Positions 36,355 to 46,453 are shown, numbered from the stretch's first letter. The stretch is DNA of 64,000 nucleotides from Papaver somniferum (GCF_003573695.1 NW_020621603.1:18029116-18093115); one strand, 5' to 3'. Numbers and translations are program-made. Notes: generated by a model not told the origin, from the letters alone.

Positions 36355-37999
36355 TGATAGTGATTGTAGAAGTGGTAAATAAGATTTGTTCGCTCGGACT
36401 TGTAAAGACTCGATTCTAGACTTAAACATAAACAAAACACTAAAATAAAGAAAATATATTCACAAGATTGTCACGATAACTAGAGATACTAGGACTTCGG
36501 ATTCCACCAATAGCTCCAAAGTTAACTTTTTATAGACTCTTCTTCTTTGCCAAGGTGGATTTTTAAAAGATTAATTGTAAATCACAAGCATAACGCATCA
36601 AAAGTATTAATACTAAGCATACGTTATCAAACGAAATCACAACTAATTAGTGAAAATCATAAAACAATTAAATCAAGTGCAAAAAGTCATACAAAAAATA
36701 AGTAGAATTACCACATGCATGAAAAATACCTTCCTCCTTTGTCCCAGTATTGGGGTTTAGCTCCTCATATCATTCACCTTCACAAAATAGGTGTTCATAG
36801 CTCAAATAGGTGAAAAACAATAGAAAACTTATAAAGCATACAGTTTGCAACGCTGTATTGGCGTTACAAACAGCTGTTACAACGGGTGTTGAACTATTAC
36901 AGAGAAAAGATGACATCTTATGATATATGTGATCTATTGAACAACGATACTTCTGATGTGTTGTTTGAATACGACAGCCTTTGCGACTGTTCTCGTCTGT
37001 CCAATGTTCTTCAGCTTCTCTTGTTCACCAGCAGCAGGTGAATATTCCTGCAACTTCACCTGCGCTTCTCTGCTCCGCTTCTATCGACCCCCAAACTCTC
37101 GACTCCTTTCTGTTAGGTTCCAGACGACTATATATACACCACATCACTAATTAAATCCGAGAAAATCTTTTTGAAATATCTTTCTCTTCTTCGGCTTTCT
37201 TTGGCAATAATTCACGGATTTTATTTCCCTTTAATTCTCCTACGCGTCTTCTCAGCCAAACCAACATCCTAAAATATCTTGGACAAATTCCAGACGAATA
37301 TATCTTCTTGCTCTCCACGTAGTTACCAAAAAATGATTTCCAAAACAACCGAGATATTATAGCTCTCCTGTTTTACAAGAAATCGATGTTAATTTCTTCT
37401 TTTACGTGACTCGTTCAACTACCTTCTCTGTATCACCCAACACAAGCCCAATCAAATCCAACTGTTTGAGAAAATCCGATTATATCTCTCCCAAAATCTT
37501 CTCTGTTCAAACCGAGAAACTATCCTTCCCTGTTTAACGAAGTCCGGATTATCCAGCCCATGTTCTTCGGATCCAACACATATACATCCCCTGTCTGGTC
37601 CATTCAAGTCCATCCCAATCGAGTTTAGTGATTGAATCTGTCAAAATTACGTCCAAAATCCAAACCAGAAGTTCGCAGGTGAGCAGCTTTTGAACATAAC
37701 ATTTCCCTCCATTTTTCTATTTTTAAACCAGGAAGATGGAGTGCCCCTTATCATGTTGTTGGGGTGCCGATAGTGATTTAGGTCCCCCTTAGTAATTTGT
37801 GTGCCCCTTATCCAAAGTGGGAGTCTGAATAATAATTTTCTCTCACGAGCGCAAATACCACTTTTCGAGCCAATTTTCCCGCAAAATCTTATTTCTCCAA
37901 CAACACCTACAAAGACATAAAAAACCGTAATAAATACGAAATCGAGCACTAACAATATATACAATTGAGATCATAATAGACACATAAATGTGTCCATCA
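36355..37999 (-). repeat. 5' LTR of element B
   Basis: TGATAGTGATTG...GTGTCCATCA, 1645 bp. It is collinear with 31277-32963 except for a ~45-base gap near 36500, where the 3' LTR has extra sequence (TTCTCATGTTCATGTGG...). Confidence 0.92.
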
Positions 38000-38012
38000 A
38001 TTACGTATCAAG

Positions 38013-38028
38013 TGGTATCAGAGCCACG
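38013..38028 (+). other. Primer-binding site (tRNA-iMet) of element C
   Basis: TGGTATCAGAGCCACG lies two bases after the LTR end, typical of chromoviruses. Confidence 0.9.
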
Positions 38029-38057
38029 TTCTGACTTCTAGGGTTAGTTGTGGTGCA

Positions 38058-38865
38058 TGGTCTTAACACGTGAACAATATACGTGATCAGGAGAAGCAAC
38101 TGTCGTTCTACCAGACACAAGAAAACCTATAGGAATTACGAAAACCAAGCTGGGAAGTGAAGATGATAAGAATCCTAAACTGTCAGATGAGGACAAGTTT
38201 GCTAAACTTGAACTCAAGATACAAGATTTAGCAGATACCCTTGCTGCGTTTATCAAGGAAAGTACTTCTAAGTCAAAACCTAAGCATAGAAAAGAAAGTA
38301 CAAAGGGAGAAAAAGAAGATTTAAAGGAAGATGATGAAGAAAGCCCATCAGAAGAAGAAGAAGAAGAAGATGACATAATCAATAAAAACCCATATGGAGG
38401 GTTGAAAATTGAATTCAAGCTCGAGATATCTGACTATGATCGAGTCATGAAAGCTGTAAAACTTGATGGATGGCTAGACAAGTTTGAAACGTACTTCACA
38501 GTACATCAACTTGTGGAATCACAAAAGATCAGTATTGCAAGTCTGAAGTTATCAAACCATGCCTCAACATGGTAGAAGGCTTACAAGAAGAGGTATGTTA
38601 CAGAAAACATGACTTGGCATCAATTTAAGAATCTCATGAGGAAACAATTTTATCCTGTGGGCTACTTGGATGAAAGATGGTATAAGTGGCAGCACCTTTG
38701 ACAGCGGTATCAACAAAGTGTCCAAGATTACACTACAAAATTCTACAATCAAGCTTTAGTTTTAGATGTGGATATTACTAGTGATGAGACATTCCGGAAA
38801 TACAATGGTGGACTCGTAGATTATATACAAAGAGAATTAAAACTTTTTCAATGTACACGATGTTG
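38058..38865 (+). pseudogene. gag of element C (several stops)
   Basis: Starts with an ATG shortly after the primer site but hits TGA after nine codons. The frame continues with a hydrophilic, Glu-rich segment (EEEEEEDD) and then the Ty3/gypsy capsid signature: LDGWLDKFETYF, MTWHQFKNLMRKQFYP, then QDYTTKFYNQAL. This is the pattern of the retrotransposon gag domain PF03732. Additional in-frame stops interrupt after ASTW and WQHL. Capsid function is lost. Confidence 0.8.
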
Positions 38866-38885
38866 AAGATGCTATAAACAAAGCT

Positions 38886-39425
38886 GTGGCCATTGAACAA
38901 AAGGTTAAAGGTGCTGCAGGATCAGACAACAATAGACTTGTTACGAGAGGGGAAGATATGACTCAAAGAAGGATTGAGACTAATAAAAACAAATCTCTAT
39001 TAGATGAACAAGAAGAAAAGGTGTGTGAGCATTGTAAGGAGAAAGGTCACATAAAAGACACTTGCTGGACTCTTTATCCTCATCTCAAACCAAAGAAATT
39101 GCGTGAGGCTGAAAGACAAAGAAGTTTTAAGAAGAACTCTATGATTGCAGAAGCTGTGGATGCCGAAATAATATCTGAAATAGATCAGCAAGACCCAAAG
39201 CTTTTGTTTATGACCAAGCTAAGAGACGCAGGACAAGAGAATCTACATGAAGAATTGTTCCATGTCAATATTCAAGTAAAACAAAGCATTGTCGAGACTA
39301 TCATCGATTCTGGCAGCCAAAAGAACTTAATTTCAGAAAAGCTGGTGGGACAAATGGGATTATCAACAACTCCACATCCAAAACCCTACCCATTAGGATG
39401 GATACAGAAGGATACTAAACTTTAG
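38886..39425 (+). pseudogene. gag zinc knuckle and protease of element C
   Basis: 179 residues. The CCHC knuckle CEHCKEKGHIKDTCW is intact at residues about 47-61 (C-x2-C-x4-H-x4-C). The aspartic protease active site ETIIDSGSQKNLI lies at about residue 138. It ends at a TAG just before VSMQCRFKFAITDKF, which clearly continues the protease. So this is the middle of a gag-pol polyprotein cut by stops on both sides. Confidence 0.82.
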
Positions 39426-39431
39426 GTATCA

Positions 39432-40205
39432 ATGCAGTGTCGATTCAAATTTGCTATCACTGACAAGTTCATTGATGAGATTGTCTGTGATGTTGTGCCA
39501 TTGGATGTAGCACAAGTTATTTTTAGAAATCCATATTTATGGGAACGTGACGCTGTTCTCTATCATAGAGAACGTGTATATTTGTTCAAGAAAGATGGAA
39601 AATATTTTCGGGTTCAGGCTAGTAAAACTCATTTACTGATGAAACTGGTTACTACTAACCAAGTCAAGATATTGATCAACGCTTGTGGGAAGTTCTATTT
39701 AGTCATCAGGCATGTGATCAAAGAGGAAAAGAAAGTGGTATTATATACTACACTTTACACCAAGAAACAAAGTGAACCAAGTTCTCTAAAGAAGAAGTTC
39801 GTGGATTTGTTCCAAGAAGAAGTCATTATACCACCCAAGAGAGGTGTTAAGTATGAGATTGCACTTGTTGGAGATGCAATGTTCTTTACCAAACTTGATC
39901 TCGAATCTGGTTATAACCAAGTGCGAATTAAAGAAGAAGACACTAGAGCTCAAAGATTTATTGAGGAGAAAGGTAAAGTACATGCTTTAGCAGAAAACTT
40001 GTGGATAGAACGAGAAGAAGTTCTTGAAGAAGATTGTATTATTGAAACAAAGGTGACACCCACCAGAAGAGGAGACTGTATAATGTTTCGTGTAGGGCGA
40101 GTCGTACAAATGCCAAGTAAAGAAAGATGGTTCAACAAGGAACAAGGGGAGGCTGAATTTCCTCACCTGCAATTTAGAGCTTACACAGGAGTTCCAGTTT
40201 CCTAA
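39432..40205 (+). pseudogene. Fused remnant of pol of element C (protease end, RT scrap, 3' terminal part)
   Basis: 257 residues. Residues 1-70 finish the protease region. About residues 115-165 carry fragments of RT: FVDLFQEEVIIPPKRGVKYEIAL, then FFTKLDLESGYNQVRI, the first RT motif. The sequence then jumps to a Glu-rich stretch and a C-terminal tail (RVGRVVQMPSKERWFNKEQGE) that resembles the end of a chromoviral polyprotein more than RT. The catalytic YxDD of RT, RNase H and integrase are all missing. This is an internal deletion fusion, not a working enzyme. The frame ends 13 bases before the 3' LTR. Confidence 0.75.
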
Positions 40206-40218
40206 AATGGGGGAGCCA

Positions 40219-40789
40219 TGATACATGAGTATCGTAGCAGAAGAAGAATGCTGTGAAGATTAGCTTCACAGTTAGAATTACATGTGCAGGTCATATGCAC
40301 ATGACTTAAGTAGCGTGAAGATTATATTCACACAAGCAAAGTAACAGAAGTAGAGGGACAACTAAGGCTGTTAGCTGAGGCTAATCATTAGCCTAGATTT
40401 AATTAAGCCATATTACGGCTAGAGAGTATCTAGAAGATACTAGAAGAGGTGTAAAGTTTGTTAACTTAGCCTAGAAGTTTGAGGTTTCCTAACTTGAATA
40501 GGATTCCTAGTTTAGATGAGTTCTAAAAACTCATAGTTTTATTTCTTTTACAGCAAGTTCTCGCTCATATAAAAGGAGGAGACTTGTAAGCTAGAAAGGT
40601 AGAGAAAAACGAGAGAGAGCAGCCAAGTTATTGGTTTGTAGAGTTTTTCTTTCAAAGCAATAGAAGAAGAAGAAGTTAGTAGCAACAATCATATTCTTTT
40701 GTGTTTATTATTGTTCTTTTTCTTTGTGTTCTTCCTATCTTTGTTCAGGACAGTACTGATTCTAGGTACCACTGATCGATTACGTATCA
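40219..40789 (+). repeat. 3' LTR of element C
   Basis: TGATACATGAG...GATTACGTATCA, 571 bp, followed by the GAATG duplication. This copy is uninterrupted and shows the pre-insertion state of the element B target. Confidence 0.93.
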
Positions 40790-41660
40790 GAATGAGATTG
40801 GTAGATGCATGTCACCCAACTTTTGTAGAGCTTGAATATTCAACCAAGTTAGGAGGGCACATAAGAAAAACAGAATAAGAAGAAAGACTTTTGTCTTTCG
40901 ACTTTTTGTCATGCCTTGTATCCAAACTCACAACAAAAAAACGACCGACCTAACTATAGATGCCTTTATCCTCTTATAGGTGAGAGTAAAATAAGAGCAC
41001 AGCGCAACAGTACAATATGGTCTTATAAAATAGTATAATCATACTAACAGAACTCTTAACACTACTAATACACCCGCAAAGGTATGCAAATAAATAGACT
41101 GTGTATCATGAGTTCTCTCGTTATTCGTTTGAACTTCATCTGAGCCCATGCTGAAATAAACAGAATAAATGAATTTCCAAGTTTTCCTTGTATCCAAACC
41201 CAAGACTCAGGGTCTTGGCATGGATAACTTTGCACTTTTTCGTAGCTTGAGATTTTACTAGATTAGGCATTTTGTCGCACACATGTCGGGATTTAAGACG
41301 TTTTGCATTTCTTGTATATAACAGATTAGGGCATGTATACTTTTGTTCCGAGACCAGTTGAAAATTTGCTTTACCTCTCTTCAACAGCTAGTAAGCGTTA
41401 TACAAGACTGAGAGAGGACACTGAGTTCGACTTGAGTTAATTAGTCGCTCGCCCATGAGTTGCATGCATTCTTTACGATGAAGAAATATGAGACTTTTAA
41501 AACTTTTCAGCTTTTAGTTGTCGAAATCAAACAGTCCATTAGCTTCTATTTGCCAAACAGGCAAATTATTTTCTTTGGCTTGTGGGTTGACTCACGACTC
41601 AAAACGGCTATAATAGAATTGGACCGCGCTTATATTTTAATCTTTCCTATTTCGGTTCCT
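40790..41660. other. Right half of the duplicated 5' flank, then unassigned spacer
   Basis: Up to about 40990 this matches the flank upstream of both membrane-protein genes (AGATTGGTAGATG..GTCACC, AAGTTAGGAGG, ATGCCTTTATCCTCTTATAGG). No membrane-protein gene follows; homology fades and the RNase H-like gene comes next. An 82-residue open stretch on minus (41384-41136) has no recognisable feature and I do not call it a gene. Confidence 0.6.
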
Positions 41661-41668
41661 AGAATCAC

Positions 41669-41676
41669 TATAAATA
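41669..41676 (+). promoter_or_regulatory. TATA box of the RNase H-like gene
   Basis: TATAAATA lies about 77 bases before the chosen ATG. A start of transcription ~30 bases downstream would leave a short leader and make the ATG at 41746 the first in the main frame. An ATG at 41687 opens a 20-codon frame in another phase and may lie upstream of the transcription start. Confidence 0.5.
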
Positions 41677-41745
41677 TACATGTAATATGACCCAAACGCG
41701 AGAGACATTGAAGAAGCTATCTTTGGAGGAGACAACTGGGGTACT

Positions 41746-42819
41746 ATGACCTCGCCGGAGGGTTCTTTTCAGGCTCCACTTCCTGGTTCTTTGTCTGATG
41801 TTGAACATGCCTTTGGAGGAAGGGATATGACTACTTATCTTGATGAGGTAGATTTGTTCTTTGGAGAAGAAACCCTGGGTACTTTCCGGGCTCAACTTCC
41901 AAGTTATATTCCGGATTTCGACTGCTTCTCCTCTATCAGCTATTCTTACTACGAGGAAGGCATAGGTGAATCTGAATCATCTGATACTGACTGTGATGTC
42001 GGAAATATTGCGGATTTTGATGATCTTGTACTAGATGGTTCCCATGACGCTCCATCTGGTTTCCCTGAAGGGTATATTCCTAAAGTGTTTGAGCTTTTCA
42101 AGCCAAGCAATGATCCCTATATGCATAACTGGAAGCTGACTTGGCCACAGGAAGGCGAGACAACAGAATCTGCTTGGGTCAATGTGTACGGTTTTTTTAA
42201 CGCAGAGATGCGCTACGGAGGATATGGAGTTATTGTGCGCAATATGTCTGCAAAGCCAATAGCTGCTTCAGTCTATTTCTCAATGGATGGAGTAACTTAC
42301 CTTTATCAAGTGTTGAAGGGAATTGATGCTGGTCTCAGACTTGCTTTAGAACATGGTTGTACTAGTCCTCGTGTGCAGTGCAATTCTAGAATAGCTATTC
42401 GGCTTCTCAGCCACGTTGCCTCTGGTTTTTGCATTAAACCCAATTGCAGTGGCTTAAAGGTTAATAATGTTTGCCAGAGCTGTATGATGAGCATGGTCCC
42501 TTTTGTAACTAAGGAGGGTTCCTCCAAAGCTGAGTCGCCTCTCCTTGATGTACTCCAAGGCAAGCTACATATCTCAAGTTTTACAAGGCAGCCATTTGGG
42601 TGGAACAAAGCTGCTTATTTTCTGGCAAAACAGGCAAAAAGAACATTAATAATCTATGGCTGGGGGCATAAAGATTACAAGGCTGATGTCAGACCAGAGG
42701 ACATTGCAGATGAACTACTAGACATTCTGTGGAAAGATGAGGTTTACTACAACTTGGAAGAGAGGGATATGATCCTTGGAAAGATGCGGTTTATCACAAA
42801 TTTGGGTTACAGGATATGA
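41746..42819 (+). CDS. RNase H-fold protein lacking all catalytic acidic residues
   Basis: 357 residues, single exon. Residues 1-125 form an acidic, low-complexity leader with a degenerate repeat (SDVEHAFGGRD, EVDLFFGEE). In-frame sequence just upstream of the ATG, IEEAIFGGDNWGT, is another unit, so the true start could be further up. Residues 142-300 follow the RVT_3 RNase H fold of plant LINE and domesticated proteins: GGYGVIVRN, GIDAGLRLALEHG, then WNKAAYFLAKQA. Where active enzymes have D-E-D-D, this has Tyr148 (NVYGFF), Gln188/Val189, Asn213 (VQCNS) and Tyr291 (AAYFLAK). RNA cleavage is therefore very unlikely. The open frame and TATA box suggest a maintained gene or a recently silenced LINE-derived one. 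A nucleic-acid-binding role is only inferred. Confidence 0.75.
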   Translation: MTSPEGSFQAPLPGSLSDVEHAFGGRDMTTYLDEVDLFFGEETLGTFRAQLPSYIPDFDCFSSISYSYYEEGIGESESSDTDCDVGNIADFDDLVLDGSHDAPSGFPEGYIPKVFELFKPSNDPYMHNWKLTWPQEGETTESAWVNVYGFFNAEMRYGGYGVIVRNMSAKPIAASVYFSMDGVTYLYQVLKGIDAGLRLALEHGCTSPRVQCNSRIAIRLLSHVASGFCIKPNCSGLKVNNVCQSCMMSMVPFVTKEGSSKAESPLLDVLQGKLHISSFTRQPFGWNKAAYFLAKQAKRTLIIYGWGHKDYKADVRPEDIADELLDILWKDEVYYNLEERDMILGKMRFITNLGYRI

Positions 42820-43069
42820 TCATGCCACAACTTGGATGGCATGCAGGACAAGGATGGTGCATTCTGTTGATTCTTGTGTAATTTCAAGAGTATCATAGTT
42901 CATAGTTGTTTTTTGTGTTCGAATGCCTACTAATTTGTTGTGTGGCTAATATGTACATGTTATAAAGAACAAGAGGATGCATGGATTGACTTTATTGTCA
43001 ATTTTTTCTTTTGCGTTGGAGTCTGGCATTCTTTTGGCAATAGTTTAGTTAATTGTACTCCCACTAATT
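42820..43069. other. 3' flank of the RNase H-like gene
   Basis: AT-rich trailer sequence. No further gene is seen. Confidence 0.4.
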
Positions 43070-44097
43070 CTACAGAAGTTTGCGCCGTTTGAGTTTAACT
43101 TTTTCTTTTTTTTTTGATCAATAGTTTAACCACTGTTGGTAGATGAATGGGGATTAGACTGGTAGATGTCACCAGACTTTTGTAACCATGGATTTGCAAA
43201 CAAGTTAGGAGGGCACAATACAACAAAGAGTTTTGTTTTTTGATATTTTGTCATTTCTAGTATATATAGATGCCTTTATCCTCTTATAAGTAAAAGTAAA
43301 GTAAATCAAGATGATGAAAACAATACCACTAGTGTGAGTGAGGTTGAATTGTGATTAGATTCCATTGCACAGAACACACTTATACCATCAAAAATGAATG
43401 GAACCATCAAAGTCCGATCCTAATTAGGCAATGTCGGTGAACATATACATCTACTAGGAAACTTCTTCTTTCTCAAAACTGCTTTTACCAGTGCATTAGC
43501 CATTTGACAACAGACACCCTTCTCCATTAACTGGTGGATTTCACCACTTCTGGAAACCACTTGACGTGCATATGTGCATTTTATCATATTTGTATACTTA
43601 ATAAATAAATAAAATAAAATGGTGCCATAGTTCCAGTATAATGTTGGTGCATATTTTCAAGCTACCGGTAAAATGTGAGACTTGGCCAAAAAAATGCCAG
43701 TCTCCAAACACAAGGTTGACAACCAGCGCCAAGAAACAAAGACAAATAAGAACCAAAGAAAACCACAAGACTAAGTCCTCCTCCTCATTTGAGTTCTTTT
43801 ACCTCTCCGGCCCCAAACTCTCCTCTTATCACTTCCTTTGGTGATTTTCTAATTCTTTCCGTTCCATTTGGGTCTTGATCAGAGTTCTCTTTCCGGTCTT
43901 TTGAATGCTCTCTAGTTAGGTAGTTAGTGAGTAGTCTTTCAAAGTCTCCAAACTCTTTCAAACTTTTTGCTCTCTAGTTAGGTGACTCAACATGTGATTC
44001 ATAGTGGGTTCCCTCACTACAAATACCAGCGCCTTCCAAACTCTCAAGCACTATTTCTTCTCTACTTTATTTCTTTCACCACCAAAACTAAACAGCT

Positions 44098-45009
44098 ATG
44101 AAGCTCTTTACTGCGGCAAAAGATCTCAAATTTCTCGATGCAAATCAAATCATCGGAGAAGCAATGAAAATCCCAGCCAAATCACCATCTCCACTCTTTT
44201 TGATTAGTATCATTACCCTCATTTTCGCACTTTCATTGATCCAGTTATTATGTAAAATTTCATTCTCCGACTTTGTGCCTACCCTCTATCCCAAATCAAT
44301 CCATGAGTTCGTCTACAACCTTTCCTTTTTCCTCTTGTTTCTTCTCTCTACATCCGTTATTCTCTTCACAGTAGCTTCTCTTTATGCATCCAAGTCCGTT
44401 TCCTTTATCTCCACTCTCTTTGCGATTCCTCGCATATTTGAACATCTTCCGATCACCTTCTTATATGCCTTACTTCTCAAGTCCGTGACCTACTACTTGA
44501 TCCTCTTCACTCCTACATATGTCTTTGATTCGTTAAATATTAATGAAGGAGCTCTGTGGTGGGGAGCGGTCGGTTTGCTTATCATAATTGCCATCATATA
44601 CTTTGTTGTTCATCTCTATGTTATGGCGTTATGGCATTTGGCCAGTGTAATATCTGTTGTTGAACCAAATGTGTACGGCTTGGCAGCCATGAAGAAGAGT
44701 AAGAAACTCTTACAAGGGAGAATTCTAATTGCTTTCCAACTTGCAAATTTATACTTCGCGGCTACATTCTTTATAGGAAAGGTGTTTGGGTATGTGATGC
44801 AGAGTCCTGACCATTTCATGGTTAAGATTTTGTTGGGATTGGCGTGTTCGTTCTGGTTGGTGTCCGTTAATCTCACGTCGCTACTAGTTCAGAGTGTCTT
44901 CTTCCTTGCTTGTAAAAGTCACCACAATCAAGTGGTTAGAAAGAAGGTTATGTATCATCATCTTTGTGGGTATGATCTCCGTGATAAGTCAAAGATCATG
45001 ATAGGGTAG
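44098..45009 (+). CDS. Plant multi-pass membrane protein, C-terminal tail altered by a frameshift
   Basis: 303 residues with about six hydrophobic helices (roughly residues 35-60, 75-100, 115-145, 160-190, 220-245, 255-280) and a short cytosolic N-terminus. The conserved core ALWHLASVISVVEPNVYGL and the end QSVFFLACKSHHNQVV...LCGYDL mark a plant-specific family of uncharacterised membrane proteins (Arabidopsis relatives such as At4g19950 and At5g44860, recalled rather than searched). Function is unknown. Compared with the paralogue at 56778, a 52-base deletion after ...GYDLRDKS shifts the frame. The last 40 or so residues are lost and replaced by KIMIG. The nucleotide sequence of the lost tail continues out of frame. 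The membrane core is intact, so activity may persist. Confidence 0.8.
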   Translation: MKLFTAAKDLKFLDANQIIGEAMKIPAKSPSPLFLISIITLIFALSLIQLLCKISFSDFVPTLYPKSIHEFVYNLSFFLLFLLSTSVILFTVASLYASKSVSFISTLFAIPRIFEHLPITFLYALLLKSVTYYLILFTPTYVFDSLNINEGALWWGAVGLLIIIAIIYFVVHLYVMALWHLASVISVVEPNVYGLAAMKKSKKLLQGRILIAFQLANLYFAATFFIGKVFGYVMQSPDHFMVKILLGLACSFWLVSVNLTSLLVQSVFFLACKSHHNQVVRKKVMYHHLCGYDLRDKSKIMIG

Positions 45010-45322
45010 GTTATCATCCTGTTGCACTGAATGATACCACTGGCGTCGACAGTACAATTAATATGCAGAGAGATGGTTTGAAGATCATGACACGGTGGGA
45101 GACCAGAATGTTGTTGAGAATGAAGGACCTAAAACCTCTTATCTTATCTTAATTAACGTAATGTAATTTCTAATTTCCAGTATTGTATATATAATTATAA
45201 GGTTTGCTAGCTACTAGTAATGCATGTTTGTGGAATTGTCAGTCCCGATTGAATATCATCATACTGCAAATTGGGTTCAAATTAAAATTTGAATGCCTTT
45301 TCAGGCTTTACCTTCAGAGTTA

Positions 45323-46453
45323 TTTTGTAAAAGGGCCTTATTTTTTGGCTATATTTGGGTCTGGGTCGTAGAACTTACGGGTGTATTTGGGTCGTGGATT
45401 AACCGAAAACTGTTAGGAAACAGTTAGCTGACTTTTCCAATGTTCACAAAACCCCTGACCATTAGTTGACTGTGCTGACCGTTTAAGTATTGATGAGGGG
45501 ATTCTGTTTTACCCCTAAAATCATCACCAGACTTTCCCATGAAACCATTCATCTCATTTCAAATTTTTGGCTTCATTAAAATCAACCGATGTTGTTTCAA
45601 ACAGACAAACATCATCTCTAAGAACTAAAACCAAACACGTTATGTGCATCTGTGCAACCTTATCAATCAACAAAAAATTGGGCATATCCTTATCAAAATT
45701 AGATCAACCTGAACCAAATCTGTTCAAATTAAAAGTGAAAATCTAAAGTGAAAATCAATTACCTAACAAAATTATATTAACCCTTATCTAAAGTGTCACA
45801 AATTCAATCATATCAATTGCAAGCAAACAAGAAAATTCTTACCAATTATATGGTCTTTTAAATTTCTTAAGAAGTCAGCGTCTCTCTCAATTTTCTCCAC
45901 GAGCTTTTGTAGTTCCAATCTCTTCTTCCCCCTTGTTACAGTGATTCCAAATTAAAATATTTTTTGTAATCTATCTAAAAGCCTCTTTAAATTAGTTGGG
46001 TTTAGAGCAACTTGGTTCTCGGATTGATTCAAAATGGAAACAACCAAAGTTACAACATCAATTCTTCAACCTCGGATTTACCATCTCCAAAAAGCCCATC
46101 GGGAAGAACCCAAATCATGTCACACTCTTCTTCTGAAACAAAATTTTTGTTGAAACTCATCAGTGAGGTTATGAGCGGATTTGTTTAGATTTAAACCTAG
46201 CCAACTGTATTATACACCGATAAAAAAGAGACCAAATTCAAATATATCGGGTCCATTTTCTAAACGGGTTGGTCGGATAAACCCGATTATGTTAATAACT
46301 AAGGTTAGGATGTTACGACCTTTTAACTAATTGATAAGGATATTTTAGTAAAAAAATACACGGCCAAAGTTAATCAACAACTCAAATACATCAACCGCAT
46401 CTTCTACGACCCAGACCCTAATATTGCCATAAAGATGGGACCCTTTTACAAAA
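45323..46453. mobile_element. Non-autonomous terminal-inverted-repeat DNA element (about 1.1 kb), private to unit A
   Basis: The ends are inverted copies: TTTTGTAAAAGGG...GGGTCTGGGTCGTAGAA (45323-45373) and TTCTACGACCCAGACCC...CCCTTTTACAAAA (46402-46453). The paralogous place in unit B (around 58100, AGAGTTACCTTTATCTAC) has no insertion. The target duplication is uncertain; only TTA could be aligned. There is no transposase frame. The superfamily is unresolved. Confidence 0.7.

Larger units (their letters stand above)
31277..37999 (-). mobile_element. Non-autonomous Ty3/gypsy element B nested in the LTR of element C
   Basis: Minus orientation: 5' LTR 37999-36355, primer-binding site with TTTTTGGCGCCGCC (36340-36354), internal region 36354-32964, polypurine tract (reads GTTTGGGGGTATT) at 32964-32976, 3' LTR 32963-31277. 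Target copies are ATTAT (31272-31276) and ATTAC (38000-38004), one mismatch. The intact site in the 3' LTR of element C reads CGATTACGTATCA, so the left copy has mutated. Like gypsy A it lacks gag and pol and carries an unrecognised ORF and the same three palindromic noncoding motifs. The LTRs are about 97% alike by eye, so it is fairly young. Confidence 0.92.
30703..40789 (+). mobile_element. Chromovirus-like Ty3/gypsy deletion derivative (element C)
   Basis: 5' LTR 30703-31276 plus 38005-38010 (split by element B). The iMet-type primer site is TGGTATCAGAGCCACG at 38013, the internal region is 38011-40218, the polypurine tract is AAAATGGGGGAG near 40204-40215 and the 3' LTR is 40219-40789. 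GAATG duplications flank it. LTRs of about 0.57 kb, the iMet primer site and the gag-protease-RT order fit chromoviruses (family knowledge). The internal region is only 2.2 kb: gag, protease and a scrap of RT are fused to sequence from the element's 3' end, with the rest of RT, RNase H and integrase gone. LTRs are ~97% alike by eye. Confidence 0.92.

Noticed and set aside
41136..41384. 82-residue minus-strand open frame
   Set aside because: No domain, no paralogue in units A or B, and no promoter signs.
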